From: Qaidamihabitans albus
GTDB taxonomy: Bacteria > Actinomycetota > Actinomycetes > Mycobacteriales > Pseudonocardiaceae
Length of the DNA: 56,950 bases
NCBI RefSeq assembly: GCF_016464705.1
Contig: NZ_JAEHOB010000023.1
Coordinates: 8,910 to 65,859 of the forward strand
Direction of reading: 5' to 3'
Shown here piece by piece: positions 33,451-41,166 of this stretch (the stretch's first letter is position 1; each line of letters starts with the position of its first letter). Below the pieces are notes generated by a model that saw only the letters and a list, made by a program, of their open reading frames with translations, did no database searches and was not told where the DNA came from. The translations under genes and the position numbers were made by a program.

Positions 33451-33790
33451 GAGCGGGCCCGAGCTGGATCCCGAGGACGAGAAGATCGTGATCCTGGCGC
33501 GCTCGACGCGCGCCCGTAGCCAGGCGCCGGAGGGCGCGGCCGTGCGGGACACCGACGGGCGAACCTACGCCGCAGGCACGGTCGACCTGCCGTCGCTGAA
33601 GCTGACCGCCCTGCAGGCCGCGGTGGCGGCCGCGGTGTCCAGCGGGGTGGAGGGGCTGGAGGCGGCCGCCGTGGTCACCGCGGAGCCGCTGGTCGCGGAG
33701 GCCTCCGTGCACGCCGTGCGCGACCTCGCGCCCGAGGCGCCGATCCTGCGGGCGGATCCCTCGGGCGAGGTCCAGGAGACCCTTCGGTGA
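33443..33790 (+). CDS. Cytidine deaminase-like protein lacking zinc ligands
   Basis: 115-aa protein in the position of Rv2365c. Its order of segments is that of cytidine deaminase: R-S-x-A-P-E-G-A-A-V-R-D-T-D-G-R-T-Y-A-A-G-T-V, then A-A-V-V-T-A-E-P-L and L-A-P-E-A-P-I-L. Yet the catalytic (C/H)-A-E has become T-A-L-Q-A and the P-C-x-x-C ligand pair has become A-E-A-S-V-H. It is thus predicted to be a non-catalytic pseudoenzyme, perhaps a nucleoside- or RNA-sensing partner of Era/YbeY. It overlaps corC by eight bases and era by four, so it is tightly embedded in the operon. Confidence 0.8.
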   Translation: MPESGPELDPEDEKIVILARSTRARSQAPEGAAVRDTDGRTYAAGTVDLPSLKLTALQAAVAAAVSSGVEGLEAAAVVTAEPLVAEASVHAVRDLAPEAPILRADPSGEVQETLR

Positions 33791-34686
33791 CCGAAAGCCA
33801 TCGATCGGGGTTCGCCTGCTTCGTCGGGCGGCCCAACGCGGGCAAGTCCACTCTCACGAACGCGCTGGTCGGCAGCAAGATCGCCATCACCTCGAGCAAG
33901 CCGCAGACGACCCGGCACGCGATCCGCGGGATCGTGCACCGCGAGGACGCGCAGCTCGTCATCATCGACACCCCCGGTCTGCACCGGCCGCGCACCCTGC
34001 TCGGCGAGCGGCTCAACGACGTGGTGCACTCCACGTGGTCCGAAGTGGACGTCATCGGCTTCTGCGTGCCCGCCGACGAGAAGATCGGGCCCGGTGACCG
34101 GTTCATCGCCGCCGAGCTCGCCAGGATCGCCCGCCGTACTCCGGTGATCGGCATCGTCACCAAGACCGACCTTGTGCGGCCCGAGCAGATCGCGAAGCAA
34201 CTGCTGTCGTTGCAGGACGTGATGGACTTCGCGGATCTCGTGCCCGTTTCGGCCGAAAAGGACTACCAGGTCGGCACGCTCGCCGACCTGCTCGTCGCGC
34301 GGCTGCCCGAGGGCCCGCCGCTCTACCCGGGCGGCGAGCTGACCGACGAGCCCGAGCAGACCCTCATCGCGGAGCTCATCCGGGAGTCGGCGCTGGAAGG
34401 GGTGCGCGACGAGCTGCCCCACTCGATCGCGGTCACGATCGAGGAGATGCTGCCCCGCGACGGGCGCGACGACCTGATCGACGTGCACGCGTTTCTCTAC
34501 GTCGAGCGGCCGAGCCAGAAGGGGATCGTCCTCGGGCACCGGGGGGCGCGGCTGAAGGAGGTCGGTGCGACCGCCCGCAGGCACATCGAGGCGTTGCTCG
34601 GCACCAAGGTCTATCTCGACCTGCACGTGAAGGTTGCCAAGGACTGGCAGCGCGACCCCAAGCAGCTCCGGCGGCTGGGCTTCTGA
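33787..34686 (+). CDS. era: GTPase Era
   Basis: 299-aa ribosome-assembly GTPase binding 16S rRNA near its 3' end. G1 G-R-P-N-A-G-K-S-T, G2 T-T-R-H, G3 D-T-P-G and G4 T-K-T-D are present; a C-terminal KH domain contains V-L-G-H-R-G-A-R-L-K-E-V-G. GTG start overlaps the preceding stop (GTGA). It ends the hrcA-era block. Confidence 0.97.
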   Translation: MTESHRSGFACFVGRPNAGKSTLTNALVGSKIAITSSKPQTTRHAIRGIVHREDAQLVIIDTPGLHRPRTLLGERLNDVVHSTWSEVDVIGFCVPADEKIGPGDRFIAAELARIARRTPVIGIVTKTDLVRPEQIAKQLLSLQDVMDFADLVPVSAEKDYQVGTLADLLVARLPEGPPLYPGGELTDEPEQTLIAELIRESALEGVRDELPHSIAVTIEEMLPRDGRDDLIDVHAFLYVERPSQKGIVLGHRGARLKEVGATARRHIEALLGTKVYLDLHVKVAKDWQRDPKQLRRLGF

Positions 34687-34760
34687 GAACCTGTTCCGGT
34701 CTGGGGTGACGTGCACGATCGCCTCGTGGGTGTGAAGACGAGCAACGACCGGGAGGCGCC

Positions 34761-35162
34761 GTGTCCGACCAGTATCCCCAGTACCCGCAGTATCCCGAGT
34801 ATCCGCAGTACCCGGGCAACTACGGGCAGGCGCCGCCGCCCGGCCCCTACGGACCGTACGGCCAGTACGGGCCGCCGCCCAACTACGGACCGCCGCCGGA
34901 CAACAACCTGGTGTGGGGCATCCTCGCCACCGTCTTCTGTTGCCTGCCACTGGGCATCGTCTCGATCGTGAAGGCGAACCAGGTGTCCACGCTGTGGATG
35001 CAGGGCCTGCACGCCGAGGCGCGGAAGGCGGCCGACGAGGCGAAGAAGTGGGCGATCTGGTCGGCGGCGAGCCTCGGCATCCTGGTGCTGCTCTACGTCG
35101 TCTTCATCGTCGTGATGCTCGTCGCCTTCGGGATGGCGGCCAGCGACATCACCCCGGGATAA
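34761..35162 (+). CDS. CD225/dispanin-family membrane protein, first copy
   Basis: 133-aa protein with a Pro/Tyr-rich cytosolic N-terminus (Y-P-Q repeats from a 9-base tandem unit at about 34770-34815) and a CD225/dispanin region: W-G-I-L-A-T-V-F-C-C-L-P-L-G-I-V-S-I-V-K-A-N-Q-V and a second helix near residues 95-120. The C-C-L-P and V-x-K-A-x-Q-V landmarks are those of interferon-induced transmembrane relatives. Function in bacteria is unknown. GTG start follows GGGAGG. The stop shares one or more bases with the next start. Confidence 0.85.
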   Translation: MSDQYPQYPQYPEYPQYPGNYGQAPPPGPYGPYGQYGPPPNYGPPPDNNLVWGILATVFCCLPLGIVSIVKANQVSTLWMQGLHAEARKAADEAKKWAIWSAASLGILVLLYVVFIVVMLVAFGMAASDITPG

Positions 35163-35626
35163 TGCTCGGGGTGAGCGCCGAGACCGTCTACTCGGGAGCG
35201 CCCGCGCGCGGCCCGCGGGCGCGGGCCAGGGCGCTCGGCCCGCCGCTCGCGGTCGTGGCGGCGGGCGCGGCGGCGGCTGCGATCGTGCTGTGGGGCGACC
35301 CGACCACGCCCGGCGGCCCGCTGCCGGTGTGCCCGACGAAGGCTTTCTTCGGCATCGACTGTCCCGGCTGCGGCGCGCTGCGGATGCTCTACAGCCTCCT
35401 GCACGGCGACCTTCCCGCAGCCCTGCGGTACAACGCCGTGACCGTCGTCGTGCTCGGGCTGCTCGCCTGGAGTTTCGCCGCGTGGACCACCGGCCGGTGG
35501 CGCGGGCGGTGGGTCCGCAGCTGGCTGCACTGGCGGTGGACGCCGGCCGTCGCCGGTGTGGTGCTCGCGGTGTGGTTCGTGGTCCGCAACCTCCCTTTCG
35601 CGCCGTTCACCGCCCTCTACGTGTGA
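35162..35626 (+). CDS. DUF2752 membrane protein
   Basis: 154-aa protein with about three membrane segments. The motif C-P-T-K-A-F-F-G-I-D-C-P-G-C-G-A-L-R is diagnostic of DUF2752; its three cysteines suggest metal or thiol chemistry, but no function is known to me. The ATG at 35162 overlaps the TAA of the previous gene; a GTG at 35171 is an alternative start. It lies between two dispanin-like genes, suggesting one membrane system. Confidence 0.85.
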   Translation: MLGVSAETVYSGAPARGPRARARALGPPLAVVAAGAAAAAIVLWGDPTTPGGPLPVCPTKAFFGIDCPGCGALRMLYSLLHGDLPAALRYNAVTVVVLGLLAWSFAAWTTGRWRGRWVRSWLHWRWTPAVAGVVLAVWFVVRNLPFAPFTALYV

Positions 35627-35754
35627 CACCGGGGGACACTTCGGCCGCAACGGCGACTTCCTGAGACAGCCGGTACGAGCGGCAGGTACGCTCCCCGCGC
35701 AGCCGCGGCGTCGCGCCACGGCGATCGAGGCATGACGAGCTAGGGGAGGGCCCC

Positions 35755-36225
35755 ATGACCAACCCGTACGGGCAGCCGCCGCAGCAGCCCTACGGCCAGC
35801 AGCCACCGCAGTACGGCCAGCAGCAGGCGTACGGCCCGCCGTCGGGCGGGATGCCGGCCGCGCCGTACGGTCAGCAGCCGCAGGCGCCCTACGGCCAGCA
35901 GCCCTACGGCCAGCCCGGCTACGGTGCGCCGGGCATGGGCGGGCAGCCCGGCGGCCAGGACATCCCTGACTACAAGGGCTGGGCGATCGGCTGCATCTTC
36001 CTGTTCTGGGTCCTCGCCATCTTCGCGATCATGAAGTCGAACGAGGTCGGCACCTACAAGATGCAGGGCAACTTCGCGGCCGCGCAGGAGGCGTCGAAGC
36101 AGACGAAGACACTGTGCATGATCGCGACCGTGATCGGCGGTATCGGCTGGCTGATCGCGATCATCATGATCATTGTCGCGATCGCCGCCACCGGTGAGGC
36201 GATCGACTCCATCAACAACTACTGA
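35755..36225 (+). CDS. CD225/dispanin-family membrane protein, second copy
   Basis: 156-aa protein with a long Q/P/Y/G-rich N-terminal tail (repeated P-Y-G-Q-Q-P units, residues 1-70) and two predicted membrane helices (about 78-98 and 122-150) with the dispanin core I-M-K-S-N-E-V-G-T-Y-K-M-Q-G. GGGAGGG stands before the ATG. Sequence differs from the first copy, so they are paralogues rather than a recent duplication. Low-complexity tails of this kind often bind other membrane or cytoskeletal proteins. Confidence 0.85.
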   Translation: MTNPYGQPPQQPYGQQPPQYGQQQAYGPPSGGMPAAPYGQQPQAPYGQQPYGQPGYGAPGMGGQPGGQDIPDYKGWAIGCIFLFWVLAIFAIMKSNEVGTYKMQGNFAAAQEASKQTKTLCMIATVIGGIGWLIAIIMIIVAIAATGEAIDSINNY

Positions 36226-36281
36226 CGCCGCCGCGAACGGGACTCACGGCCACTGTCGGCCGGTGGTGACATCATGTCCCG

Positions 36282-37133
36282 GTGAGTCTGTACCGGGACA
36301 TCGGCGTGGTGCTGCGGGTGCACAAGCTCGGTGAGGCCGACCGCATCATCACCCTGCTCACGCGACGGCACGGGAAGGTGCGTGCCGTCGCCAAGGGCGT
36401 GCGCCGGACCACCTCCCGGTTCGGCGCCCGGCTGGAGCCGTTCGGGCACGTCGACGCGCAGTTCTACACCGGCCGCACGCTCGACGTGATCACCCAGGTC
36501 GAGACGGTCGACGCGTTCGCGCTGCCGATCGTGGGCGACTACCAGCGCTACACCGCGGCCAGCGCCATCACCGAGACGGCCGACCGGCTCACCGTCAACG
36601 AGGGCGAGCCTGCGCTGCGGCTGTACCTGCTGGTCACCGGCGCGCTGCGGGCGCTGGCCGGGGGGCAGCGGGACGCCTCGCTGGTGCTCGACGCGTTCTT
36701 CCTGCGCGCGATGGCCTTCGCGGGCTGGGCGCCGGCCATCACCGAATGCGCCCGCTGCGGCGAGCCGGGGCCGCACCGCGCCTTCAGCGTCCAGGCGGGT
36801 GGCTCACTGTGCTCACGCTGCCGTGCCGCCGGGTCGGTGCACCCGGCGCCCGAGGTGTTCCTGTTGCTCGAAGCGCTGCTGCACGGGGACTGGTCGGTGG
36901 CCGAGGCGAGCACCGTCGGGGTGCGCAGGGACGTCAGCGGCCTGGTGGCCGCGCACCTGCAGTGGCACCTGGAGCGGCAGCTGCGGTCGCTGCCGTTCGT
37001 GGAGCGCCGTGCCCGTGAGTCCCCGATCGCGGGCAGGTTAGGGTCGGATGCGATATCCGGCAGTACGGAGGTGCCAGGTGCGACGGAGGGGACGCGAGAC
37101 CGCGGCGTCACAGGTGGCGCCACGGCCACCTGA
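36282..37133 (+). CDS. recO: DNA repair protein RecO
   Basis: 283-aa recombination mediator that loads RecA with RecF/RecR. N-terminal OB fold ([21 protein letters not shown]), helical domain and zinc finger C-A-R-C...C-S-R-C. The C-terminal 30 residues are Gly/Ala/Thr-rich. Its 3' end overlaps the uppS start by 56 bases. Confidence 0.95.
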   Translation: MSLYRDIGVVLRVHKLGEADRIITLLTRRHGKVRAVAKGVRRTTSRFGARLEPFGHVDAQFYTGRTLDVITQVETVDAFALPIVGDYQRYTAASAITETADRLTVNEGEPALRLYLLVTGALRALAGGQRDASLVLDAFFLRAMAFAGWAPAITECARCGEPGPHRAFSVQAGGSLCSRCRAAGSVHPAPEVFLLLEALLHGDWSVAEASTVGVRRDVSGLVAAHLQWHLERQLRSLPFVERRARESPIAGRLGSDAISGSTEVPGATEGTRDRGVTGGATAT

Positions 37134-37926
37134 CCCGCACCCTTCCGGCGCCCGCCCGCCGCAGATCCCGCCGGAGCTGGTGCCGCAGCACGTCGCGCTC
37201 GTGATGGACGGCAACGGCCGTTGGGCGAACCAGCGCGGGCTGCCCCGGATCGAGGGGCACAAGCGCGGCGAGGCCGTGATGATCGACGTCGCCAGCGGGG
37301 CCGTCGAGCTGGGCGTGAAGTGGCTCTCGGTGTACGCCTTCTCCACCGAGAACTGGAAGCGCAGCCCCGACGAAGTGCGCTTCCTGATGGGGTTCAACCG
37401 CGACACGATCCGCAGGCAGGTCGACTACCTTGGCTCGATCGGCGTGCGCATCCGCTGGGCAGGCCGCCGGCCGCGGCTTTGGCGCAGCGTCATCAAGGAG
37501 CTGCAGGCGGCGGAGGAGAAGACGAGGCACAACACGAAGCTCAACATGACGATGTGCGTCAACTACGGTGGCCGCGCGGAGGTCGGTGACGCGGTGCGCC
37601 AGATCGCCAGGCTCGCCGCCGAGGGCCGGATCGACCCGGACAAGGTCGACGAGCGCACCATCGCGAAGTACCTGTACCAGCCCGAGATGCCGGACGTGGA
37701 CCTGTTCCTGCGGCCCTCGGGCGAGCTGCGCACGTCGAACTTCATGCTGTGGCAGTCCGCGTACGCGGAGTTCGTCTTCCAGGACACCCTCTTTCCCGAC
37801 TTCGACCGCACGAAGCTGTGGGACGCCTGCCTGGAGTACGCGCGGCGCGATCGCCGCTTCGGTGCGGCGGTCGACAGAACAGGCACCGGAACCGATACCG
37901 CCGCCGCGACGAAGGGTTCGTCATGA
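37078..37926 (+). CDS. uppS: Decaprenyl/undecaprenyl diphosphate synthase (long-chain cis-prenyltransferase)
   Basis: 282-aa cis-prenyltransferase that makes the lipid carrier for cell-wall synthesis (Rv2361c-like). M-D-G-N-G-R-W-A with the catalytic Asp, Y-A-F-S-T-E-N-W-x-R, and [11 protein letters not shown] are conserved. The GTG at 37078 is taken as start because GGAGG lies six bases upstream; it is inside recO. Four-base overlap with the next gene. Confidence 0.95.
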   Translation: MRRRGRETAASQVAPRPPDPHPSGARPPQIPPELVPQHVALVMDGNGRWANQRGLPRIEGHKRGEAVMIDVASGAVELGVKWLSVYAFSTENWKRSPDEVRFLMGFNRDTIRRQVDYLGSIGVRIRWAGRRPRLWRSVIKELQAAEEKTRHNTKLNMTMCVNYGGRAEVGDAVRQIARLAAEGRIDPDKVDERTIAKYLYQPEMPDVDLFLRPSGELRTSNFMLWQSAYAEFVFQDTLFPDFDRTKLWDACLEYARRDRRFGAAVDRTGTGTDTAAATKGSS

Positions 37927-38339
37927 CCTCGGAAGCCGCTGACACCGCCGCCTTGCTCACCGCGGCGCGCGAGTCGCTCGAACGCTATCTCGAGGTGCAC
38001 GTCGACGACGACGGCGCGCTGACGTTCTCGCACGCCGACGTGCCGTGCGTGATCCAGGCGACGCGCCTGGCCGAGGGGCTGAACGTGCTGAGCCTGACCT
38101 GCGTGGTGGCCTGGGACCTGCCCGACGACAAGACGGTCGCCGCCTCGGTGGCGGAGCGCGCGGGCCAGGGCCTGTTCGGCACGCTCGGCGTGGTGCACAC
38201 CGAGCGCGGGATGGACCTGACGCTGCGGTACGCGTTCCCGGCGCAGGGCCTCGGCGACGCCCCGCTCGGCACCCTGCTGATGCTGGTGGTCTCCACCGCG
38301 TCCCAGGTTCGGACCGACCTGCTCGGCGCCGACTCGTGA
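37923..38339 (+). CDS. YbjN-like conserved protein
   Basis: 138-aa soluble protein in the position of Rv2360c, between uppS and the zinc genes. The fold looks like the YbjN / secretion-chaperone-like family ([11 protein letters not shown] and L-R-Y-A-F-P segments), with no catalytic motif. ATGA overlap with uppS suggests co-expression. The stop is contributed by a 46-bp repeat. Confidence 0.65.
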   Translation: MTSEAADTAALLTAARESLERYLEVHVDDDGALTFSHADVPCVIQATRLAEGLNVLSLTCVVAWDLPDDKTVAASVAERAGQGLFGTLGVVHTERGMDLTLRYAFPAQGLGDAPLGTLLMLVVSTASQVRTDLLGADS

Positions 38340-38378
38340 GTGCCCACCCGAGTTAGAACACCGCTGGCCACTCACGAC
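38333..38378 (+). repeat. 46-bp palindromic element, copy 4
   Basis: Arms CTCGTGAGTG/CACTCACGAC (last pair mismatched), core CGAGTTAGAAC; inner arms pair poorly. Its TGA ends the YbjN-like gene. It lies between two co-oriented genes, 26 bases before the permease start. Confidence 0.93.
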
Positions 38379-38403
38379 CCGCGCGCATGGCATCATCTGG
38401 CTA

Positions 38404-39423
38404 ATGGCAACCGTTTCCGACAGTGAGCTCGGTTCGGCGCAGCCACGCGCCCGCCGCCGGATCACGTCGATCGAGGTGCTGTGCGCGATCCTGGTCGTGG
38501 CGCTGCTCGGCCAGTCCTGGCTGCGGTCGGTGTTCGACGTGCCCGCGCTCAGCACCGCCTCGACCGTTTTCGTGGCGGTCTGCGTGCAGGCACTGCCCTT
38601 TCTGGTGCTGGGTGTGCTCGTCAGCGGTGCCATCGCGGCGTTCGTGCCCGCCCGCGCGCTGGAGCGGCTGCTGCCTCGCAGGCAGGCCGCCGCCGTCGGC
38701 GTCGCCGGGTTGTCGGGTGTCGCGCTGCCGGGCTGCGAGTGCGCCTCGGTACCGGTCGCCCGCAGGCTGATGGGCCAGGGGGTGGCCCCGGCCGCCGCGC
38801 TGACTTTCCTGCTCGCCGCGCCCGCGGTGAACCCGGTCGTGCTGGTCGCCACGGCGGTCGCGTTCCCCGGTGAGCCCGGTATGGTGCTGGCGCGGCTCGC
38901 CGGATCGCTCGCGACATCGATGGTGATGGGCTGGCTGTGGATTCGCTGGGGCAAGCTGGAGTGGATCGCCGAGCGTGCCCGCCGAAGGCTTCCGGAGACC
39001 AGCGGCCGTGACCGGTGGTCCACCTTCGCCGAAACCGCGCGCGCCGACCTGGTGGACGCGGGCGGGTTCCTGGTGCTCGGCGCGCTGGTCTCCGCGGCTC
39101 TCGGGGTGCTGGTGCCCGGGGAGTGGTTCGGCGTGCTGTCCGATCAGATCGTGCTCGGCATCCTCGTCATGGCGGTGCTCGCCGTGGTGCTCTCCCTGTG
39201 CAGCGAGGCGGACGCCTTCGTCGCGGCATCGCTGTCCGCCCTGCCGCTGCTGCCGAGGCTGGTGTTCCTCGTCGTCGGGCCGGCCATCGACGCGAAGCTC
39301 TTCGCGCTGCAGGCCGGCACGTTCGGCCGGGCGTTCGCGTTCCGGTTCGCCCCGGTGACCTTCGTCGTCGCGATCGGCTGTGGCGTGCTGGCCGGGCTGG
39401 TGTTCCTCGGCGGTGTGCGATGA
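38404..39423 (+). CDS. UPF0718/DUF318-type permease
   Basis: 339-aa membrane protein with about eight helices. The duplicated permease motif A-L-P-G-C-E-C-A-S-V-P-V-A-R-R-L and A-A-P-A-V-N-P is that of the ArsP/YcgR-like permease family; C-E-C and the S-L-C-S-E-A-D-A-F repeat could bind metal. It is coupled (ATGA) to a TIGR03943-type partner and convergent with Zur/SmtB regulators, pointing to a metal, most likely zinc. The substrate is inferred. Confidence 0.85.
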   Translation: MATVSDSELGSAQPRARRRITSIEVLCAILVVALLGQSWLRSVFDVPALSTASTVFVAVCVQALPFLVLGVLVSGAIAAFVPARALERLLPRRQAAAVGVAGLSGVALPGCECASVPVARRLMGQGVAPAAALTFLLAAPAVNPVVLVATAVAFPGEPGMVLARLAGSLATSMVMGWLWIRWGKLEWIAERARRRLPETSGRDRWSTFAETARADLVDAGGFLVLGALVSAALGVLVPGEWFGVLSDQIVLGILVMAVLAVVLSLCSEADAFVAASLSALPLLPRLVFLVVGPAIDAKLFALQAGTFGRAFAFRFAPVTFVVAIGCGVLAGLVFLGGVR

Positions 39424-40142
39424 GGCGAGAGACGCAGAACATCCTGCTCATCCTGCTCGGCGGGGCACTGCTCAAGATCGCGCTGAACGGCGACTACCTG
39501 CGCTACGTCAAGCCGTCGCAGCAGCCGTGGGTCATCGCGGGCGGGGCGGCGATGGTGCTGCTCGGCGGGATCGCCGTCGTGCGCGACGTGCTGGCGGCCC
39601 GGCGTGCCGAGCCCGCCGGAGTGCCCGGGGACGACTGCCACGACCATCCGGCGCGCTCGGCGTGGCTGCTGATGGTCCCCGTGCTCGCGGTGTTCCTGGT
39701 GGCACCACCCGCGCTTGGTGCCGACTCGGTGGCCCGCAACGAGGCCAGGGCGCCGGAGGTCACCCGCGGCGCTTCCTTCCCGCCGCTGCCGCCGGGCGAG
39801 GTGGTGCCGCTGGCCGTGTCGCAGTTCGTCACCAGGGCGGGCTGGGACGCGGCGGGCACGCTCAACGGCAGGACCGTGTCGATGACCGGGTTCGTCGTGC
39901 GCGACGGCCGGGACGTGCTGCTGGCCCGGATGGTGATCAGCTGCTGCGCGGCGGACGCGTTCCCGGTGACGGTGCGTCTGACCGGCGAGCCGCGGGCGGC
40001 GGAGCTGCCCGTCGACACGTGGATCGAGGTGACCGGCCAGTACGTGCCGGGGCCGCAGCAGCGGCGCCCCGGCCACGCGCCGGAACTGGCGGTCACGACC
40101 CTTCGGGAGACCCCGGCGCCGCCGGACCCCTACGAGTACTGA
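39420..40142 (+). CDS. TIGR03943/DUF1980-type permease partner
   Basis: 240-aa protein with N-terminal membrane helices (residues 8-25, 38-55, 78-97) and an extracytoplasmic OB-like domain containing I-S-C-C-A-A-D-A-F-P-V, typical of the YcgQ/TIGR03943 family that pairs with UPF0718 permeases. Start ATG overlaps the permease stop. It ends 16 bases before a 46-bp repeat. Confidence 0.83.
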   Translation: MRRETQNILLILLGGALLKIALNGDYLRYVKPSQQPWVIAGGAAMVLLGGIAVVRDVLAARRAEPAGVPGDDCHDHPARSAWLLMVPVLAVFLVAPPALGADSVARNEARAPEVTRGASFPPLPPGEVVPLAVSQFVTRAGWDAAGTLNGRTVSMTGFVVRDGRDVLLARMVISCCAADAFPVTVRLTGEPRAAELPVDTWIEVTGQYVPGPQQRRPGHAPELAVTTLRETPAPPDPYEY

Positions 40143-40158
40143 CGTCCCGAACCGAAGC

Positions 40159-40204
40159 CTCGTGAGTGCCTGCGCGAGTTAGAACTCGCCTGCGCACTCA
40201 CGAG
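40159..40204 (+). repeat. 46-bp palindromic element, copy 5
   Basis: Arms CTCGTGAGTG/CACTCACGAG perfect; inner 7-bp stem GCGAGTT/AACTCGC around AG. The right-arm TGA, read on the minus strand, is the stop codon of the Fur-family gene. Separates the convergent permease and regulator operons. Confidence 0.95.
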
Positions 40205-40641
40205 CGGTGACCAGGGCTCTTGGCGCGTGCGCAGTCGGCGCAGGTGCCGACGATCTCCACGGTGTGGCTGATGTCGGAGAAGCCGTTGCCGGTCGCGATC
40301 TTCTCGGCCCACCGTTCGACGGCAGGCCCCTCGATCTCGACCGTGTGGCCGCAGTGCCGGCACACGAGATGGTGGTGATGATGCGAGGAGCAGCGGCGGT
40401 AGACGGCCTCGCCCGAGCCCGTGCGCAGGACGTCGATCTCCCCTGCCTCGGCCAGTGACTGCAGCGTGCGGTACACGGTGGTCAGGCCGACGCCCTCGCC
40501 ACGCTTGCGCAGCTCGTCGTGCAGGTCCTGCGCCGAGCGGAAGTCGTCGACCTCGCCCAGCAGCTCCACCACCGCGGCGCGCTGCCTGGTCGCGCGACGG
40601 CCCGGCATGGGCGCCCGGCCGCGGGTCTCCGTTGTGCTCAT
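40198..40641 (-). CDS. zur: Fur-family regulator, probable Zur (FurB)
   Basis: 147-aa metalloregulator. Winged helix R-R-A-T-R-Q-R-A-A-V-V-E-L-L with L-T-T-V-Y-R-T-L, then a His-rich metal site H-H-H-H-H-L-V-C-R-H-C-G and C-terminal C-A-D-C. It corresponds by synteny to Rv2359 (FurB/Zur) and is coupled (ATGA) to an ArsR/SmtB gene upstream, as in mycobacteria. It should repress zinc-uptake genes and possibly the convergent permease pair. Confidence 0.93.
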   Translation of the reverse strand: MSTTETRGRAPMPGRRATRQRAAVVELLGEVDDFRSAQDLHDELRKRGEGVGLTTVYRTLQSLAEAGEIDVLRTGSGEAVYRRCSSHHHHHLVCRHCGHTVEIEGPAVERWAEKIATGNGFSDISHTVEIVGTCADCARAKSPGHRS

Positions 40642-41033
40642 CCGTGCGCCTCCTCCTGCACGTGTGCGACGGCGTCGACGACGATATGGGCCAGGTGGTC
40701 GTCCACCAGACGGTAGGCCACCTCCCGGCCGCGCCGCTCGCCGTGCACGACGCCGGCCGCCTTGAGCACCCGCAGGTGCTGGCTGATCAGCGGCTGGGCG
40801 ACGTCGAGGGCGTCCACGAGTTCGTGTACGCACCGGTCGCCGTCCCGCAGCTGCAGCACGATCGCGATCCGCACGGGGGCGGCGAGCGCGCGCAGCAGCT
40901 CCCCGGCGTCGGCGAGGGTACCCGGCGCGGGTGGTGGCGTGGGCGGTGACTGCGCCGGCGCCGGCGAGTGCACGTGTGGCTCCGCCTCTCCGGGCAGTCC
41001 GGACGGAGCCGCGCCGGAACTCACCGTCGGCAT
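40638..41033 (-). CDS. ArsR/SmtB-family metalloregulator
   Basis: 131-aa repressor corresponding to Rv2358. Start at 41033 (M-P-T-V-S-S-G); a Pro/His-rich leader (H-V-H-S-P) precedes the winged helix (C-V-H-E-L-V-D-A-L-D-V-A-Q-P-L-I-S-Q-H-L-R-V-L). The last helix D-D-H-L-A-H-I-V-V-D-A-V-A-H has the SmtB alpha-5 zinc ligands (D-x-H...H). It probably represses the arsR-zur operon until zinc is in excess. Confidence 0.92.
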   Translation of the reverse strand: MPTVSSGAAPSGLPGEAEPHVHSPAPAQSPPTPPPAPGTLADAGELLRALAAPVRIAIVLQLRDGDRCVHELVDALDVAQPLISQHLRVLKAAGVVHGERRGREVAYRLVDDHLAHIVVDAVAHVQEEAHG

Positions 41034-41069
41034 GTCGATCTCCAGCCCTTGGTCGTGAAGCGTTGATGG

Positions 41070-41087
41070 AGGATGCCCTACCATCCT
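41070..41087. promoter_or_regulatory. Inverted repeat upstream of smtB-zur operon
   Basis: AGGATG-CCCTAC-CATCCT is a 6+6+6 inverted repeat 37 bases upstream of the ArsR start. Candidate metalloregulator operator. Confidence 0.45.
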
Positions 41088-41166
41088 AGTGTTCCGGTGA
41101 CAGTGAGCCCGGCCGTCATGATCCGCCGTGCTGCTACTGCTCCATCCGGGTGAGACTGAGGGGACC

